Positions 45,000 to 52,858 of a DNA stretch of 64,000 nt are shown piece after piece. The DNA lies in the NCBI RefSeq assembly GCF_038049935.1, contig NZ_CP145886.1, forward strand, positions 2,612,501-2,676,500, written 5' to 3'. This stretch comes from Rossellomorea sp. y25 (lineage in GTDB: Bacteria; Bacillota; Bacilli; Bacillales; Bacillaceae_B). Within the stretch, counting starts at the first letter, position 1, and each line of letters opens with the position of its first letter. Below the pieces are notes generated by a model. It saw only the letters and a list, made by a program, of their open reading frames with translations, searched no databases and was not told where the DNA came from. Made by a program: the position numbers and the translations under genes.

Positions 45000-45995
45000 T
45001 TATCCCGAATGATATAAAGAATGCAGCTTAGAAACTTCCGTTTTGACGGTTTCGACTAGTGAAGGCGGAGATATGACTCTCGCCTGACTGCCAAAATTTA
45101 AGATCCAGTTCACTAGTCCACTACTGACACGGGCTTTTGTAGTTAGAATAAAATGGTCTTCACCATCTCTTTGAATATCTACATCCTTTCCGAACTTATC
45201 GATGATCACATTGATGAGGTGGTTTTGAAATGAAACTTTAATCCATTCTTCATCACCTGCAAACATATGAAAGGTGGATTGTACATACTTAGATACATCA
45301 AAGGGTTGATATGGAAAGGTTTCAGAAAGGGGTTCTACATTCCTTAATCGATCCACACGGTAGTGGCGGATTTCGTCTGCTTCAAAATAATAGGCAATCA
45401 GATAGTAGAAATCATTTGCCCATGCAAGGGCATAGGGCTTCACCTTATAAAGCTTTCCTTCATGACTCAAATTAAACTGTTTCTTCACATCGTATCGACC
45501 ATATTGGAACGTAATCATTCTACGTTCTGCTATTGCTTCATGAATATCATGGATAGCGAGACGAATATAGGGACTTTCACTTTTAATGGAGGAATCGATT
45601 TGAATTTCATTATGCAGCTTTTTCCCTTGATGAAGACTTGTGAGCCTCTTTATTTTTCCAGTCAGCTGTCTCGTTTCCTTCTTTGATATAAATTTGGCGG
45701 AAACGACTGCATCGATGAGCATGCGAAGTTCATATAGCTCGAACAGGCGATACTGATGACTATAATATTTAGGCAGCCCTTCTTTTTCCTGGTTTATGGT
45801 GACATCGAAATTATTTCTGATAAGATGCTCAAGATCATCTTTTAATGAATTTTTGTTCAATTTCACCTCAGGGCCAAACATCTGCTTAAAACGGTTAATG
45901 ATATCATCCAAACTCAACTCATGATCCTCATCGGTTTCTTCACTCAATATACCCATCAGCCTAAGCACTCTCTCTTTATTATCCACCCTCGTCAT
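45000..45995 (-). CDS. WYL-domain transcriptional regulator
   Basis: This is a 331-residue protein. An N-terminal winged-helix-like region (about 1-75) is followed by a WYL domain (about 145-230; KVKPYALAWANDFYYLIAYY, then RHYRVDRLRNVEPL) and a WCX C-terminal extension. Such proteins sense nucleic acids or nucleotides and control DNA-damage or defence genes. The start is ATG after AAAGGAG. No operon partner is evident; it is divergent from the repeats at 46.2-46.6 kb. Confidence 0.85.
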   Translation of the reverse strand: MTRVDNKERVLRLMGILSEETDEDHELSLDDIINRFKQMFGPEVKLNKNSLKDDLEHLIRNNFDVTINQEKEGLPKYYSHQYRLFELYELRMLIDAVVSAKFISKKETRQLTGKIKRLTSLHQGKKLHNEIQIDSSIKSESPYIRLAIHDIHEAIAERRMITFQYGRYDVKKQFNLSHEGKLYKVKPYALAWANDFYYLIAYYFEADEIRHYRVDRLRNVEPLSETFPYQPFDVSKYVQSTFHMFAGDEEWIKVSFQNHLINVIIDKFGKDVDIQRDGEDHFILTTKARVSSGLVNWILNFGSQARVISPPSLVETVKTEVSKLHSLYHSG

Positions 45996-46164
45996 TTTGA
46001 TACGCTCCTTTCGGGGACAAACCTATCCTTCTAAACGGAAAGACATTTTTATAAAACTATCAATATTCCGATATTTTTGTCAACACTTTATTTCTAAAAT
46101 TCACTTTAATGAAGGCTCATTTCTTTTCGCAAATACTGTTATTTATTATCAGAGGGTATGCTTA

Positions 46165-46333
46165 GGCTCTGTCCATTAGTGTGTGCTGGAAGGTGAGGGG
46201 AACCGCTTCGCTTTCCGCGGACGTTCGGCCGAGCCTCCTCAGCTTAGCCGAACGGGGTCTCGGCACGCTCGTTCTTCCGCAGGAGTCTACGCAGTTCCCC
46301 TCCCCATCTATAAGAGGATTTCATGACAGAGCT
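46165..46333. repeat. Palindromic intergenic repeat A, MITE-like
   Basis: The element begins GGCTCTGTC and ends GACAGAGCT, giving 8-bp terminal inverted repeats (46166-46173 with 46325-46332). The GC-rich interior contains CGCTTTCCGCGG and CCGCAGGAG blocks that can pair internally. It has no coding potential. Similar GC-rich palindromic blocks occur in intergenic spaces of many Bacillus relatives. Confidence 0.65.
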
Positions 46334-46453
46334 AAAAGGTGACAAAAACAAACTAATAGAAAACAGAATTTCTAGTACGCGACCATTAAAGAGGTAACTT
46401 GCTAAAAGTTTGTTGATTTAAATTAGATTTTATTAAAAAAACATACTGAGAAA

Positions 46454-46579
46454 GTTGATTGGAGCGGAAGGTGCTCGACTCCTGCGGGAATTGCGGGAAA
46501 GTTGAGACCCCGCAGGGCAATGCCCGAGGAGTCTCAACTCACGCCCCGCGGAAAGCGAGCACCTGGAGCGGAAATCAAC
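46454..46579. repeat. Palindromic intergenic repeat B
   Basis: GTTGATT (46454-46460) and AATCAAC (46573-46579) are the ends. Inside, GGTGCTCG pairs with CGAGCACC, and GACTCC and CCCCGC blocks pair further in. A conserved tail (CACTACTCGCTTTT and AGAGCAACAA) follows to about 46620 and is what recurs at 6226-6284. Confidence 0.7.
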
Positions 46580-46635
46580 CACTACTCGCTTTTTTAAGAG
46601 CAACAATGTTTATGAGAAGAGCCTTAATGGAACAG

Positions 46636-46665
46636 AAAAAAGAACCCATGAATGCTCATGAGTTC
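46636..46665 (-). terminator. Terminator of the DUF4870 gene
   Basis: A 10-bp stem with one G-U pair (46642-46651 with 46656-46665) is followed on the minus strand by TTTTTTCTG. Confidence 0.7.
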
Positions 46666-46673
46666 CCAGCTGC

Positions 46674-46997
46674 TTATTTAAGTAATCGAAAGACCGTCGG
46701 AATTCTATAATGCTCTCCCTCATAGGCTCTGATCGCTCCCAATATCGTAAAGATCAAGGCCAGGACACCCACGACAGGAGCCAGAACAAATCCAATCAGC
46801 ACCACCATCAAAATGGTGCTTACCAAACCATAAACGGCATATGAAATAAGAAAGTTGAAGTATTCCTTTCCATGAAAGTCCACAAACTCTGATTCATCCT
46901 TTTTAATAAGCCAGATGATCAATGGACCAATGAATGCTGTGAAGAAGCTTAATATATAAATAAGAGCTGCCATCATTCTTTCATCTTTCGTCGGCAT
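46674..46997 (-). CDS. DUF4870 / Tic20-like membrane protein
   Basis: This is a 107-residue protein with three helices. The motif FFTAFIGPLIIWLIKKDES followed by FHGKEYFNFLISY is the DUF4870 signature. The function is unknown. The start is the ATG after AAAGGAGG; the open frame reaches seven codons further. Confidence 0.88.
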   Translation of the reverse strand: MPTKDERMMAALIYILSFFTAFIGPLIIWLIKKDESEFVDFHGKEYFNFLISYAVYGLVSTILMVVLIGFVLAPVVGVLALIFTILGAIRAYEGEHYRIPTVFRLLK

Positions 46998-47235
46998 ATT
47001 GAAATTCCTCCTTTTCACCGCTCACCCTAAACAAGAGTAAACAGACTGTTAGATTCTATCCTCCTCTATACTTACGTGCACTCTGTCAGAAAGTTTCATC
47101 TAATCATGTATTTTTTTTTGAGAACCCTTAAAGAGAAATTCTGCAAACTTCCGGACAGTCCTCATGAAACGTGAAAGGATGGAATATACGTTAAGTAGAG
47201 GAGTTTGTCCTTAGTGGACTTGCAGAAAGGTAGTG

Positions 47236-48021
47236 ATGGATTTGAATAAATTTGAAGCCTTTATTCTGGGAATCATACAAGGTTTAACAGAGTTCCTTCC
47301 AATCTCAAGCACAGGTCACCTTTATCTCGGAAGGCTTACCTTTGGACTCCAGGAAGCTGGACTTTTCTTGGATACGATGCTTCATATCGGAACGTTGATC
47401 GCAGTTCTTGTTGTGTATCAAAAGGAACTTCTCTACATGTTGAGGCACCCCTTTAGTAAATTATCATGGATACTCATCATTGGGACCATCCCGGCTGTGA
47501 TCGTGGGCTTTTTGTTCGAAGATTTCTTTGACTCAATCTCAAAGACGGGTTCCACGATCGGATGGGAGTTTCTTGCAACGGGATGTATTATGTATTTTGC
47601 AGATGGAGTGAGAAATGGCTATAAAAAACTCGATGACCTTTCTTACACAGATGCAGTGGTGATCGGGAGCTTTCAAGCAGCAGCCATCTTCCCGGCGTTA
47701 TCAAGGTCAGGATTAACCATTGCGGCAGGCTTATTCAGGAAGCTTGACAGGGAAACGGCGGCTTATTTTTCCTTCCTTCTATCTACCCCAGCCATACTTG
47801 GTGGAATCGTGCTACAAGGGAAAGAAATGATGGGAGGAACTGTTGAAGCGATCTCTTTTTCAAGTTTAGCCATCGGAACAGTAAGTGCCGCAGTATTCGG
47901 ATACTTTGCTATCCTTACGATGGTTAATTTTTTGAAAAAGCACTCCCTTAAAATTTTCTCCTACTATGTGTGGGCTCTGGGGCTCTTGATTCTCTTTCTT
48001 CAATACTCTGGGATTATGTAG
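47236..48021 (+). CDS. uppP: Undecaprenyl-diphosphatase (UppP/BacA)
   Basis: This is a 261-residue protein with eight helices. Catalytic motifs are GIIQGLTEFLPISSTGHL (the E-rich block) and FPALSRSGLTIAAG (the PGxSRS-type block). It recycles undecaprenyl pyrophosphate for cell-wall synthesis and confers bacitracin tolerance. The start is the ATG 5 nt after AAAGG. dedA follows 10 nt downstream, so they form an operon of lipid-carrier genes. Confidence 0.95.
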   Translation: MDLNKFEAFILGIIQGLTEFLPISSTGHLYLGRLTFGLQEAGLFLDTMLHIGTLIAVLVVYQKELLYMLRHPFSKLSWILIIGTIPAVIVGFLFEDFFDSISKTGSTIGWEFLATGCIMYFADGVRNGYKKLDDLSYTDAVVIGSFQAAAIFPALSRSGLTIAAGLFRKLDRETAAYFSFLLSTPAILGGIVLQGKEMMGGTVEAISFSSLAIGTVSAAVFGYFAILTMVNFLKKHSLKIFSYYVWALGLLILFLQYSGIM

Positions 48022-48031
48022 GAGGAACACG

Positions 48032-48631
48032 ATGAACCATGAATCGATCGTACAAATCTTGACACAATTAACTGATTTGGGTTACGCGGGAATCGCACTT
48101 GCACTCATGATAGAAGTGATTCCAAGCGAGCTTGTATTAAGCTATGCAGGCTTTATGGTGAATGCCGGTAAACTCTCCTTCATTGGAGCGTTCCTTAGCG
48201 GGGTCATCGGGGGCACACTTGCACAACTATTTCTCTATTGGCTTGGCTACTATGGTGGCCGCCCCTTCTTTGAAAAATATGGAAGGTATCTACTTATTCA
48301 GCAAAAGCATTTGACGGCTGCTGAAACGTGGTTTGATAAGCATGGTACCATCGTCATTTTCACCGCTCGATTTATTCCGATTGTCCGTCACGCCATTAGT
48401 ATTCCGGCTGGCATCACCCGAATGCCTCTTTCTACATTTAGTCTTTATACCTTTGCAGCCATGCTTCCCTGGACATTATTGTTTATGGTCATCGGGATGG
48501 AGCTGGGTACTCACTGGGAGCACATTGAAGTAATCGGAGTACGCTATATTAAGCCTTTGAGTTTCATTGCAGTAGTTGGAACAGTTCTCTATCTATTTTT
48601 TTCCTATTGGAGAAACAAAAGGAAGGATTAA
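48032..48631 (+). CDS. DedA-family membrane protein
   Basis: This is a 199-residue protein with five or six helices. The family core is GYYGGRPFFEKYGRYLL and FTARFIPIVRHAISIPAGITRM, with the conserved Arg residues. DedA proteins include the polyprenyl-phosphate flippase UptA and phospholipid scramblases. The operon with uppP supports a role in undecaprenyl-phosphate recycling. The start is ATG after AGGAGGA. Confidence 0.9.
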   Translation: MNHESIVQILTQLTDLGYAGIALALMIEVIPSELVLSYAGFMVNAGKLSFIGAFLSGVIGGTLAQLFLYWLGYYGGRPFFEKYGRYLLIQQKHLTAAETWFDKHGTIVIFTARFIPIVRHAISIPAGITRMPLSTFSLYTFAAMLPWTLLFMVIGMELGTHWEHIEVIGVRYIKPLSFIAVVGTVLYLFFSYWRNKRKD

Positions 48632-48694
48632 CTTCTTTTTTTCCATGAAATTGTTTAAAATAAGAAGGAATAAAGACCCACGAAAGGATTACCT

Positions 48695-49825
48695 ATGAAT
48701 TCGATACTATTAAAGAACGCAACCATATACCCCATCACATCCAAGCCCATTCAAAAAGGTTCTGTACTCATAGAAGACGGAAAAATCAAACAGATTCACT
48801 CACAAAGCATAGAGTCCTTCACCGATGCTTCAGTGTATGATTGCCAGGGGAAATTTCTCTTCCCGGGCTTCATCGACTCCCATACCCACTTAGGGTTGTA
48901 TGACGAAGGCACCGGTTGGGCAGGAAATGATGCCAATGAAACCATTGAGCCAATGACGCCTCATATCAGGGCTTTTGACGGCGTATATCCATTAGATCCC
49001 GGTTTTAAAGATGCTCTGAAGTACGGTGTCACAACAGTTAATGTCATGCCTGGGAGCGCAAATGTAATCGGTGGAACGACTTCTGTGATCAAAACCTATG
49101 GATCAACGATTCGATCGATGCTGATTAAGGAAACGTCCGGATTGAAAATCGCCCTTGGGGAGAACCCGAAACGGATTCATAGTAATGGAAACAACGATTC
49201 CATTACGAGAATGGGCATTATGGGAATGCTTAGAGAAGCATTTTTCTCAGCCAAATATTGTGATCAACCCGAAGATCTCAGAGTTGCACCTTTAGTATCT
49301 GCATTAAAACGTGAAATCCCTGTTCGGATACACGCTCACCGTGCAGATGATATCCTGTCTGCGGTCCGGTTTGCCGACGAGTTCAATTTGGATTTACGCA
49401 TCGAGCATTGTACAGAAGGTCATCTCATTTCTGAAGAATTTTATGGTAAAAATTTAAAGGTTTCAGTAGGGCCAACCTTTACAAGAAGATCCAAAGTAGA
49501 GCTAAAAAACAAAAGCTGGATCACGTATCAAAAATTGACGGAAGCTGGTGTCGAAGTGTCCATTACGACCGACCACCCGTACACTCCGATTCAGTACTTA
49601 AATATGTGCGCGGCTATCGCTGTTCGGGAAGGGCTGGACGAACATAAAGCCCTTGAGGGAATCACCATCCTCCCTGCCAGAAACCTTGGTGTATCTGACC
49701 GCATCGGTAGTATAGAGGTAAACAAGGATGCCGATTTAGTACTATGGAGCCACCATCCATTTCATTTTATGGCCAAGCCGATTGTAACCTTGGTGAATGG
49801 AGAAGTCGCTTATCAAAGTGTGTAG
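48695..49825 (+). CDS. Amidohydrolase (imidazolonepropionase-like)
   Basis: This is a 376-residue TIM-barrel metallohydrolase. Metal ligands are seen in FIDSHTHLG (HxH, about residue 61), RIHAHRADD, RIEHCTEGH and SITTDHP. A small beta domain made of both termini frames the barrel (VLIEDGKIKQIHS, DADLVLW). The substrate is not clear; relatives include dihydroorotase-like and peptidase-like enzymes. The start is ATG after AAAGGAT. It is monocistronic. Confidence 0.87.
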   Translation: MNSILLKNATIYPITSKPIQKGSVLIEDGKIKQIHSQSIESFTDASVYDCQGKFLFPGFIDSHTHLGLYDEGTGWAGNDANETIEPMTPHIRAFDGVYPLDPGFKDALKYGVTTVNVMPGSANVIGGTTSVIKTYGSTIRSMLIKETSGLKIALGENPKRIHSNGNNDSITRMGIMGMLREAFFSAKYCDQPEDLRVAPLVSALKREIPVRIHAHRADDILSAVRFADEFNLDLRIEHCTEGHLISEEFYGKNLKVSVGPTFTRRSKVELKNKSWITYQKLTEAGVEVSITTDHPYTPIQYLNMCAAIAVREGLDEHKALEGITILPARNLGVSDRIGSIEVNKDADLVLWSHHPFHFMAKPIVTLVNGEVAYQSV

Positions 49826-49911
49826 AAATTTGTTAAAAATTTTCATCAAAATTTAGCATTTTACCTATTTCCTTTTTGAGATATTTCGTATATGATACAA
49901 ATGGATAATAT

Positions 49912-50074
49912 ATTTCCGGTTACAAAGACGCGATCAATTCTTATATTGAGCGACTGTAATGAAGGGAAGGCAAAAGGTGCGCCACCAGTTTCTTGACTGG
50001 TCTTAGTGGGTTCGATTCCCACCCCGAAATTTTTTAGTTACCATTTAAAAATTTCGAGGGTGGGATCGTACGCA
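49912..50074 (+). ncRNA. Unassigned structured leader RNA with tRNA-like acceptor/T-arm
   Basis: Pairs seen by eye: a closing helix (49912-49919 with 50023-50030, one C-C mismatch); a P2 hairpin (49920-49924 with 49955-49959, then 49931-49938 with 49945-49952); a P3 hairpin (49984-49989 with 49996-50001); and a 5-bp arm with a perfect T-loop TTCGATT (50006-50010 with 50018-50022). The T-arm abuts the closing helix exactly as in tRNA. A competing 18-bp stem (50017-50034 with 50047-50065, one bulged A) would use the same 3' strands. This is the layout of a switch. I cannot match it to a known riboswitch class. Confidence 0.65.
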
Positions 50075-50102
50075 AGTAGACTGCCCTCAAGGAGGGTCTA
50101 CT
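50075..50102 (+). promoter_or_regulatory. Shine-Dalgarno-sequestering hairpin before the GNAT gene
   Basis: AGTAGA (50075-50080) pairs with TCTACT (50097-50102), and CCCTC (50084-50088) with GAGGG (50092-50096), leaving a 3-nt loop. The ribosome site GGAGGG is buried, and the ATG follows directly. The CCCTC strand can instead pair with GAGGG at 50056-50060 of the upstream RNA, which would free the ribosome site. Confidence 0.7.
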
Positions 50103-50660
50103 ATGATCAAGAAACGTGAATTACATGAGTGTCATGAGCTCTATGACCTGATGGTGCACCCGGATGTCTTCCCTTTCGTGCGTCAAAAAGCTCATTCCTA
50201 TGAGGAGCTTCTCTTCTTAACGAAACAAACGATTGAAGCTGAGGAGCGTGGAGAACTCATTTCCCGTACGATTTTGGACGAATGGGGCAACCCGATCGGA
50301 ACGATAAACTTATTTGATATTCAAGAAAATGCTGGGTTCCTGGGAACCTGGATTGGCAAACCCTATCATGGAAAAGGATACAATCAACCAGCCAAAGATG
50401 CATTCTTCGCTGAACTTTTCTTCGAATTAGGAATGGAAACCATATTCATGAGAATCCGCAAAGTGAATACCCGCTCCCAAAAAGCAGCAGAAAAACTTCC
50501 ATATGTACTAAAAGCGAACGAAACAAGAAAATCTCTTTACGAACAATTAAATGCTCAAGAAGAGGTATATGATTTATATGAAATCCCCAAAGACTTATAC
50601 ACACTTTATTTATATCAGCTTCAACCTTCCCAAGAAGAAGATCAAGCTTTGGAAGCTTAG
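50103..50660 (+). CDS. GNAT acetyltransferase (RimJ/RimL-like)
   Basis: This is a 185-residue protein. The GNAT core is IGTINLFDIQENAGFLGTWI, then GKPYHGKGYNQPAKDAFFAELF (acetyl-CoA loop) and RIRKVNTRSQKAAEKL, as in the Acetyltransf_3 group that acetylates ribosomal proteins or small molecules. The start is ATG, 7 nt after GGAGG. The ribosome site lies in a hairpin and the gene follows a structured leader, so translation is probably controlled. It has its own terminator. The substrate is unknown. Confidence 0.87.
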   Translation: MIKKRELHECHELYDLMVHPDVFPFVRQKAHSYEELLFLTKQTIEAEERGELISRTILDEWGNPIGTINLFDIQENAGFLGTWIGKPYHGKGYNQPAKDAFFAELFFELGMETIFMRIRKVNTRSQKAAEKLPYVLKANETRKSLYEQLNAQEEVYDLYEIPKDLYTLYLYQLQPSQEEDQALEA

Positions 50661-50664
50661 GATA

Positions 50665-50700
50665 AAAACCGATTTCCCTATGAGGAAATCGGTTTTTTGT
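50665..50700 (+). terminator. Terminator of the GNAT gene
   Basis: A 13-bp stem AAAACCGATTTCC / GGAAATCGGTTTT is followed by TTG and further T residues. Confidence 0.85.
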
Positions 50701-50807
50701 TTTAAAAACAATCCATATAAGTTCCCCCTCTCTTTCTTCATACATAAATTCAAGTTACATCCGGGAAAGATATAGTGAAGAAAAAGGTTTATAGGAGGGC
50801 TTTCACA

Positions 50808-51323
50808 ATGCCTATTCGAATTATTTTAGTCGTACTATCTTGGGGAAGCCTGCTGTTTCTCAAGAAGGAAACCATCATACGCTTTTCTCCCTCTGCGATT
50901 TTAGTGAGCTTCATTCTAACAACCATCACATTATGTAACTCGGTTCTAAAGTTTTGGGAGATTCGAGGAAGCAAACAAGAAAAATTGCTTGGTGATTTAT
51001 CGTTTATTCTGGGTCCGTTCCTTTCTGCTACACTTTGGGTTTTCAGATTAACCTATAGATCCTTTCCACTCTATATGCTCTTAAACCTCTCCATTAATTA
51101 TATATTTGCCTATCCCCTTACCTCATTTTTCGAGAATAAAGGCATATATAAATTAAAACGGATGAAGAACCATTATATGTACATGCTTACGATCAGCTAT
51201 TCTATCATTATTTATTGGTATCAATCCCTTATCGAAAATAAATTCATGAACAAGAATGAAGACTTATCCTCTCAGAGATTCAGCGAGAAAACGAACGATA
51301 TCATCGCAGAAAAATTATTATAG
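50808..51323 (+). CDS. Membrane protein of unknown function
   Basis: This is a 171-residue protein with four hydrophobic helices (about 4-20, 26-45, 65-85 and 95-115) and a fifth near 130-150, and a hydrophilic C-terminus. The start is the ATG 8 nt after AGGAGG; the frame is open 11 codons further up. I do not recognise a family. It is transcribed alone and ends in a long bidirectional hairpin. Confidence 0.65.
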   Translation: MPIRIILVVLSWGSLLFLKKETIIRFSPSAILVSFILTTITLCNSVLKFWEIRGSKQEKLLGDLSFILGPFLSATLWVFRLTYRSFPLYMLLNLSINYIFAYPLTSFFENKGIYKLKRMKNHYMYMLTISYSIIIYWYQSLIENKFMNKNEDLSSQRFSEKTNDIIAEKLL

Positions 51324-51327
51324 CTCA

Positions 51328-51408
51328 CAAAAAAGGAGCTGCTGATAGTTGACAGCTTATCTTCATTCCAAAAGATAAGCACACACTAACAGGCAGCTCC
51401 CATTTTTT
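51328..51408. terminator. Bidirectional terminator
   Basis: GGAGCTGC (51335-51342) pairs with GCAGCTCC (51393-51400), and AGCTTATCTT pairs with AAGATAAGC inside. T runs follow on both strands. Confidence 0.8.
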
Positions 51409-51556
51409 ATTTCTTTTTCGCTACTTTCTCGAAATACAGATTCCTTACAACATAGGTTTTATAGTTTTCCAATTTTCTTTTTTCTAACGGATGATGACTG
51501 ATTCCCATCTTTTTAAGCTCCTGAAGGTACCACCCTTTTGAAAATTGATAAGCCAT
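51407..51556 (-). CDS. DUF2639 small protein (YflJ-like)
   Basis: This is a 49-residue basic protein. The pattern SKGWYLQELKKMGISHHPLE and KLENYKTYVVRNLYF matches the short DUF2639 / YflJ family of Bacilli, of unknown role. I set the start at the ATG after GGGAGAAGG; the frame is open 18 codons upstream. Confidence 0.75.
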   Translation of the reverse strand: MAYQFSKGWYLQELKKMGISHHPLEKRKLENYKTYVVRNLYFEKVAKKK

Positions 51557-51616
51557 TGTCCTTCTCCCCTTCAACCATTTATATACTATATGCTTAAAGG
51601 AGGGTACCATGACTTA

Positions 51617-52687
51617 TTATCGGGACATTGATGAAAGTTCCTCATACATGTCTTGTATGGTATAGGCTTTTTGACTTTTTTCCATGTTGTGGATATAGGT
51701 ATCTCTGTTTTCCTTTAACTCATTAACTTTCTTGAGGAAGCTCTCTTCGGTTAGCTCTTCTTCTTCAAGTTTTAATGCATAACCATGCTTTACGAAGCTG
51801 TTAGCGTTTAGGATTTGATCTCCACGGCTCGCTTCTCTTGATAGGGGGATCAGTAACATTGGTTTTTTCAACGCAAGAAATTCAAAGATCGAATTAGATC
51901 CTGCACGTGAGATCACATAATCCGTCATCGCTAAATAGTGAGGAAGATCACCTTTTATGAATTCATATTGCCGGTACCCTTTTTGGGTATAGGTTTCTTC
52001 GATATTCCCCTTCCCACAAATGTGGATGATTTGGAAATGGGAAAGGAGTTCATTCAGGTTCCCTCTTACCGCTTCGTTAATTTTTCTTGCACCAAGACTT
52101 CCACCCATAATCATCAATACAGGCTTGTCTTCATAATACCCGGTTAAACGTTTTCCTTCACTTGCATCTCCTGTAAACAGCTCTTCACGAATGATCGCTC
52201 CTGCACATAATGATTTATCACTTGGAAGTGATTGAACCGTTTCAGGAAAAGTGGTGAAGATTTTGGTGGCAAAAGGAACCGCTAATTTGTTCGCAAGTCC
52301 CGGTGTTACATCCGATTCATGAATCGCTACAGGAACCTTTGCAATCTTAGCAGCCATGACGACGGGAACGGAAACAAATCCCCCTTTTGAAAAGATGATG
52401 TCTGGTTTCGTCTTACGAATGACGTTTAAAGCATCAAACACACCTTTCATCACTCGAAATGGATCTGAAAAGTTTTTCCATGAAAAATACCTTCGGAGCT
52501 TTCCGCTTGAGATGCTTTCATAAGGAATATGGGGAAATTGTTCTGTTATGATTTCCTTTTCGATTCCGTCTTCTGATCCTATATACGTTATCTTCCATCC
52601 TTCTTTTTCAAAGTGTGGAATCAATGCTGTATTAACCGTAACGTGGCCTGCTGATCCGCCGCCTGTAAATAAAATGCGTTTACTCAT
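51617..52687 (-). CDS. Second-type MurG N-acetylglucosaminyltransferase
   Basis: This is a 356-residue GT28 family enzyme. Motifs are LFTGGGSAGHVTVNTAL (lipid-site loop), FSKGGFVSVPVVMAAK, HESDVTPGLANKLA, MIMGGSLGARKINEAV and the UDP-GlcNAc block VISRAGSNSIFEFLALKKPMLLIPL. MurG adds GlcNAc to lipid I to make lipid II. The sequence differs from housekeeping MurG (GGSAGHVTVN rather than GGTGGHIYPA) and resembles the extra copy (MurG2) of B. cereus relatives. It stands alone, outside a dcw cluster. Confidence 0.87.
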   Translation of the reverse strand: MSKRILFTGGGSAGHVTVNTALIPHFEKEGWKITYIGSEDGIEKEIITEQFPHIPYESISSGKLRRYFSWKNFSDPFRVMKGVFDALNVIRKTKPDIIFSKGGFVSVPVVMAAKIAKVPVAIHESDVTPGLANKLAVPFATKIFTTFPETVQSLPSDKSLCAGAIIREELFTGDASEGKRLTGYYEDKPVLMIMGGSLGARKINEAVRGNLNELLSHFQIIHICGKGNIEETYTQKGYRQYEFIKGDLPHYLAMTDYVISRAGSNSIFEFLALKKPMLLIPLSREASRGDQILNANSFVKHGYALKLEEEELTEESFLKKVNELKENRDTYIHNMEKSQKAYTIQDMYEELSSMSR

Positions 52688-52858
52688 ATGTATAAACTCC
52701 TAACTTGATTTTCTACTAACCTTATCTTTCATCATTATACACTTTACCAAAAATGTCTGGAGGATAGAACTACGAAAATTTGACAAAAGAATAGGCTCCG
52801 TCAACCGGAACCCTTTCAATCTCTGCAACAAACGTGTTGAACGTTGTAATGATTTAAT

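Noticed and set aside
46459..46710. 83-codon ORF within repeat B
   Set aside because: It reads through the palindromic repeat and into the antisense of DUF4870; there is no ribosome site.
49912..50030. A tRNA gene, because of the TTCGATT T-loop and adjoining acceptor-like helix
   Set aside because: The domain is about 118 nt long, has no standard D-arm or anticodon arm and no CCA, and its closing helix has a mismatch. It is better read as a leader RNA that uses a T-loop.
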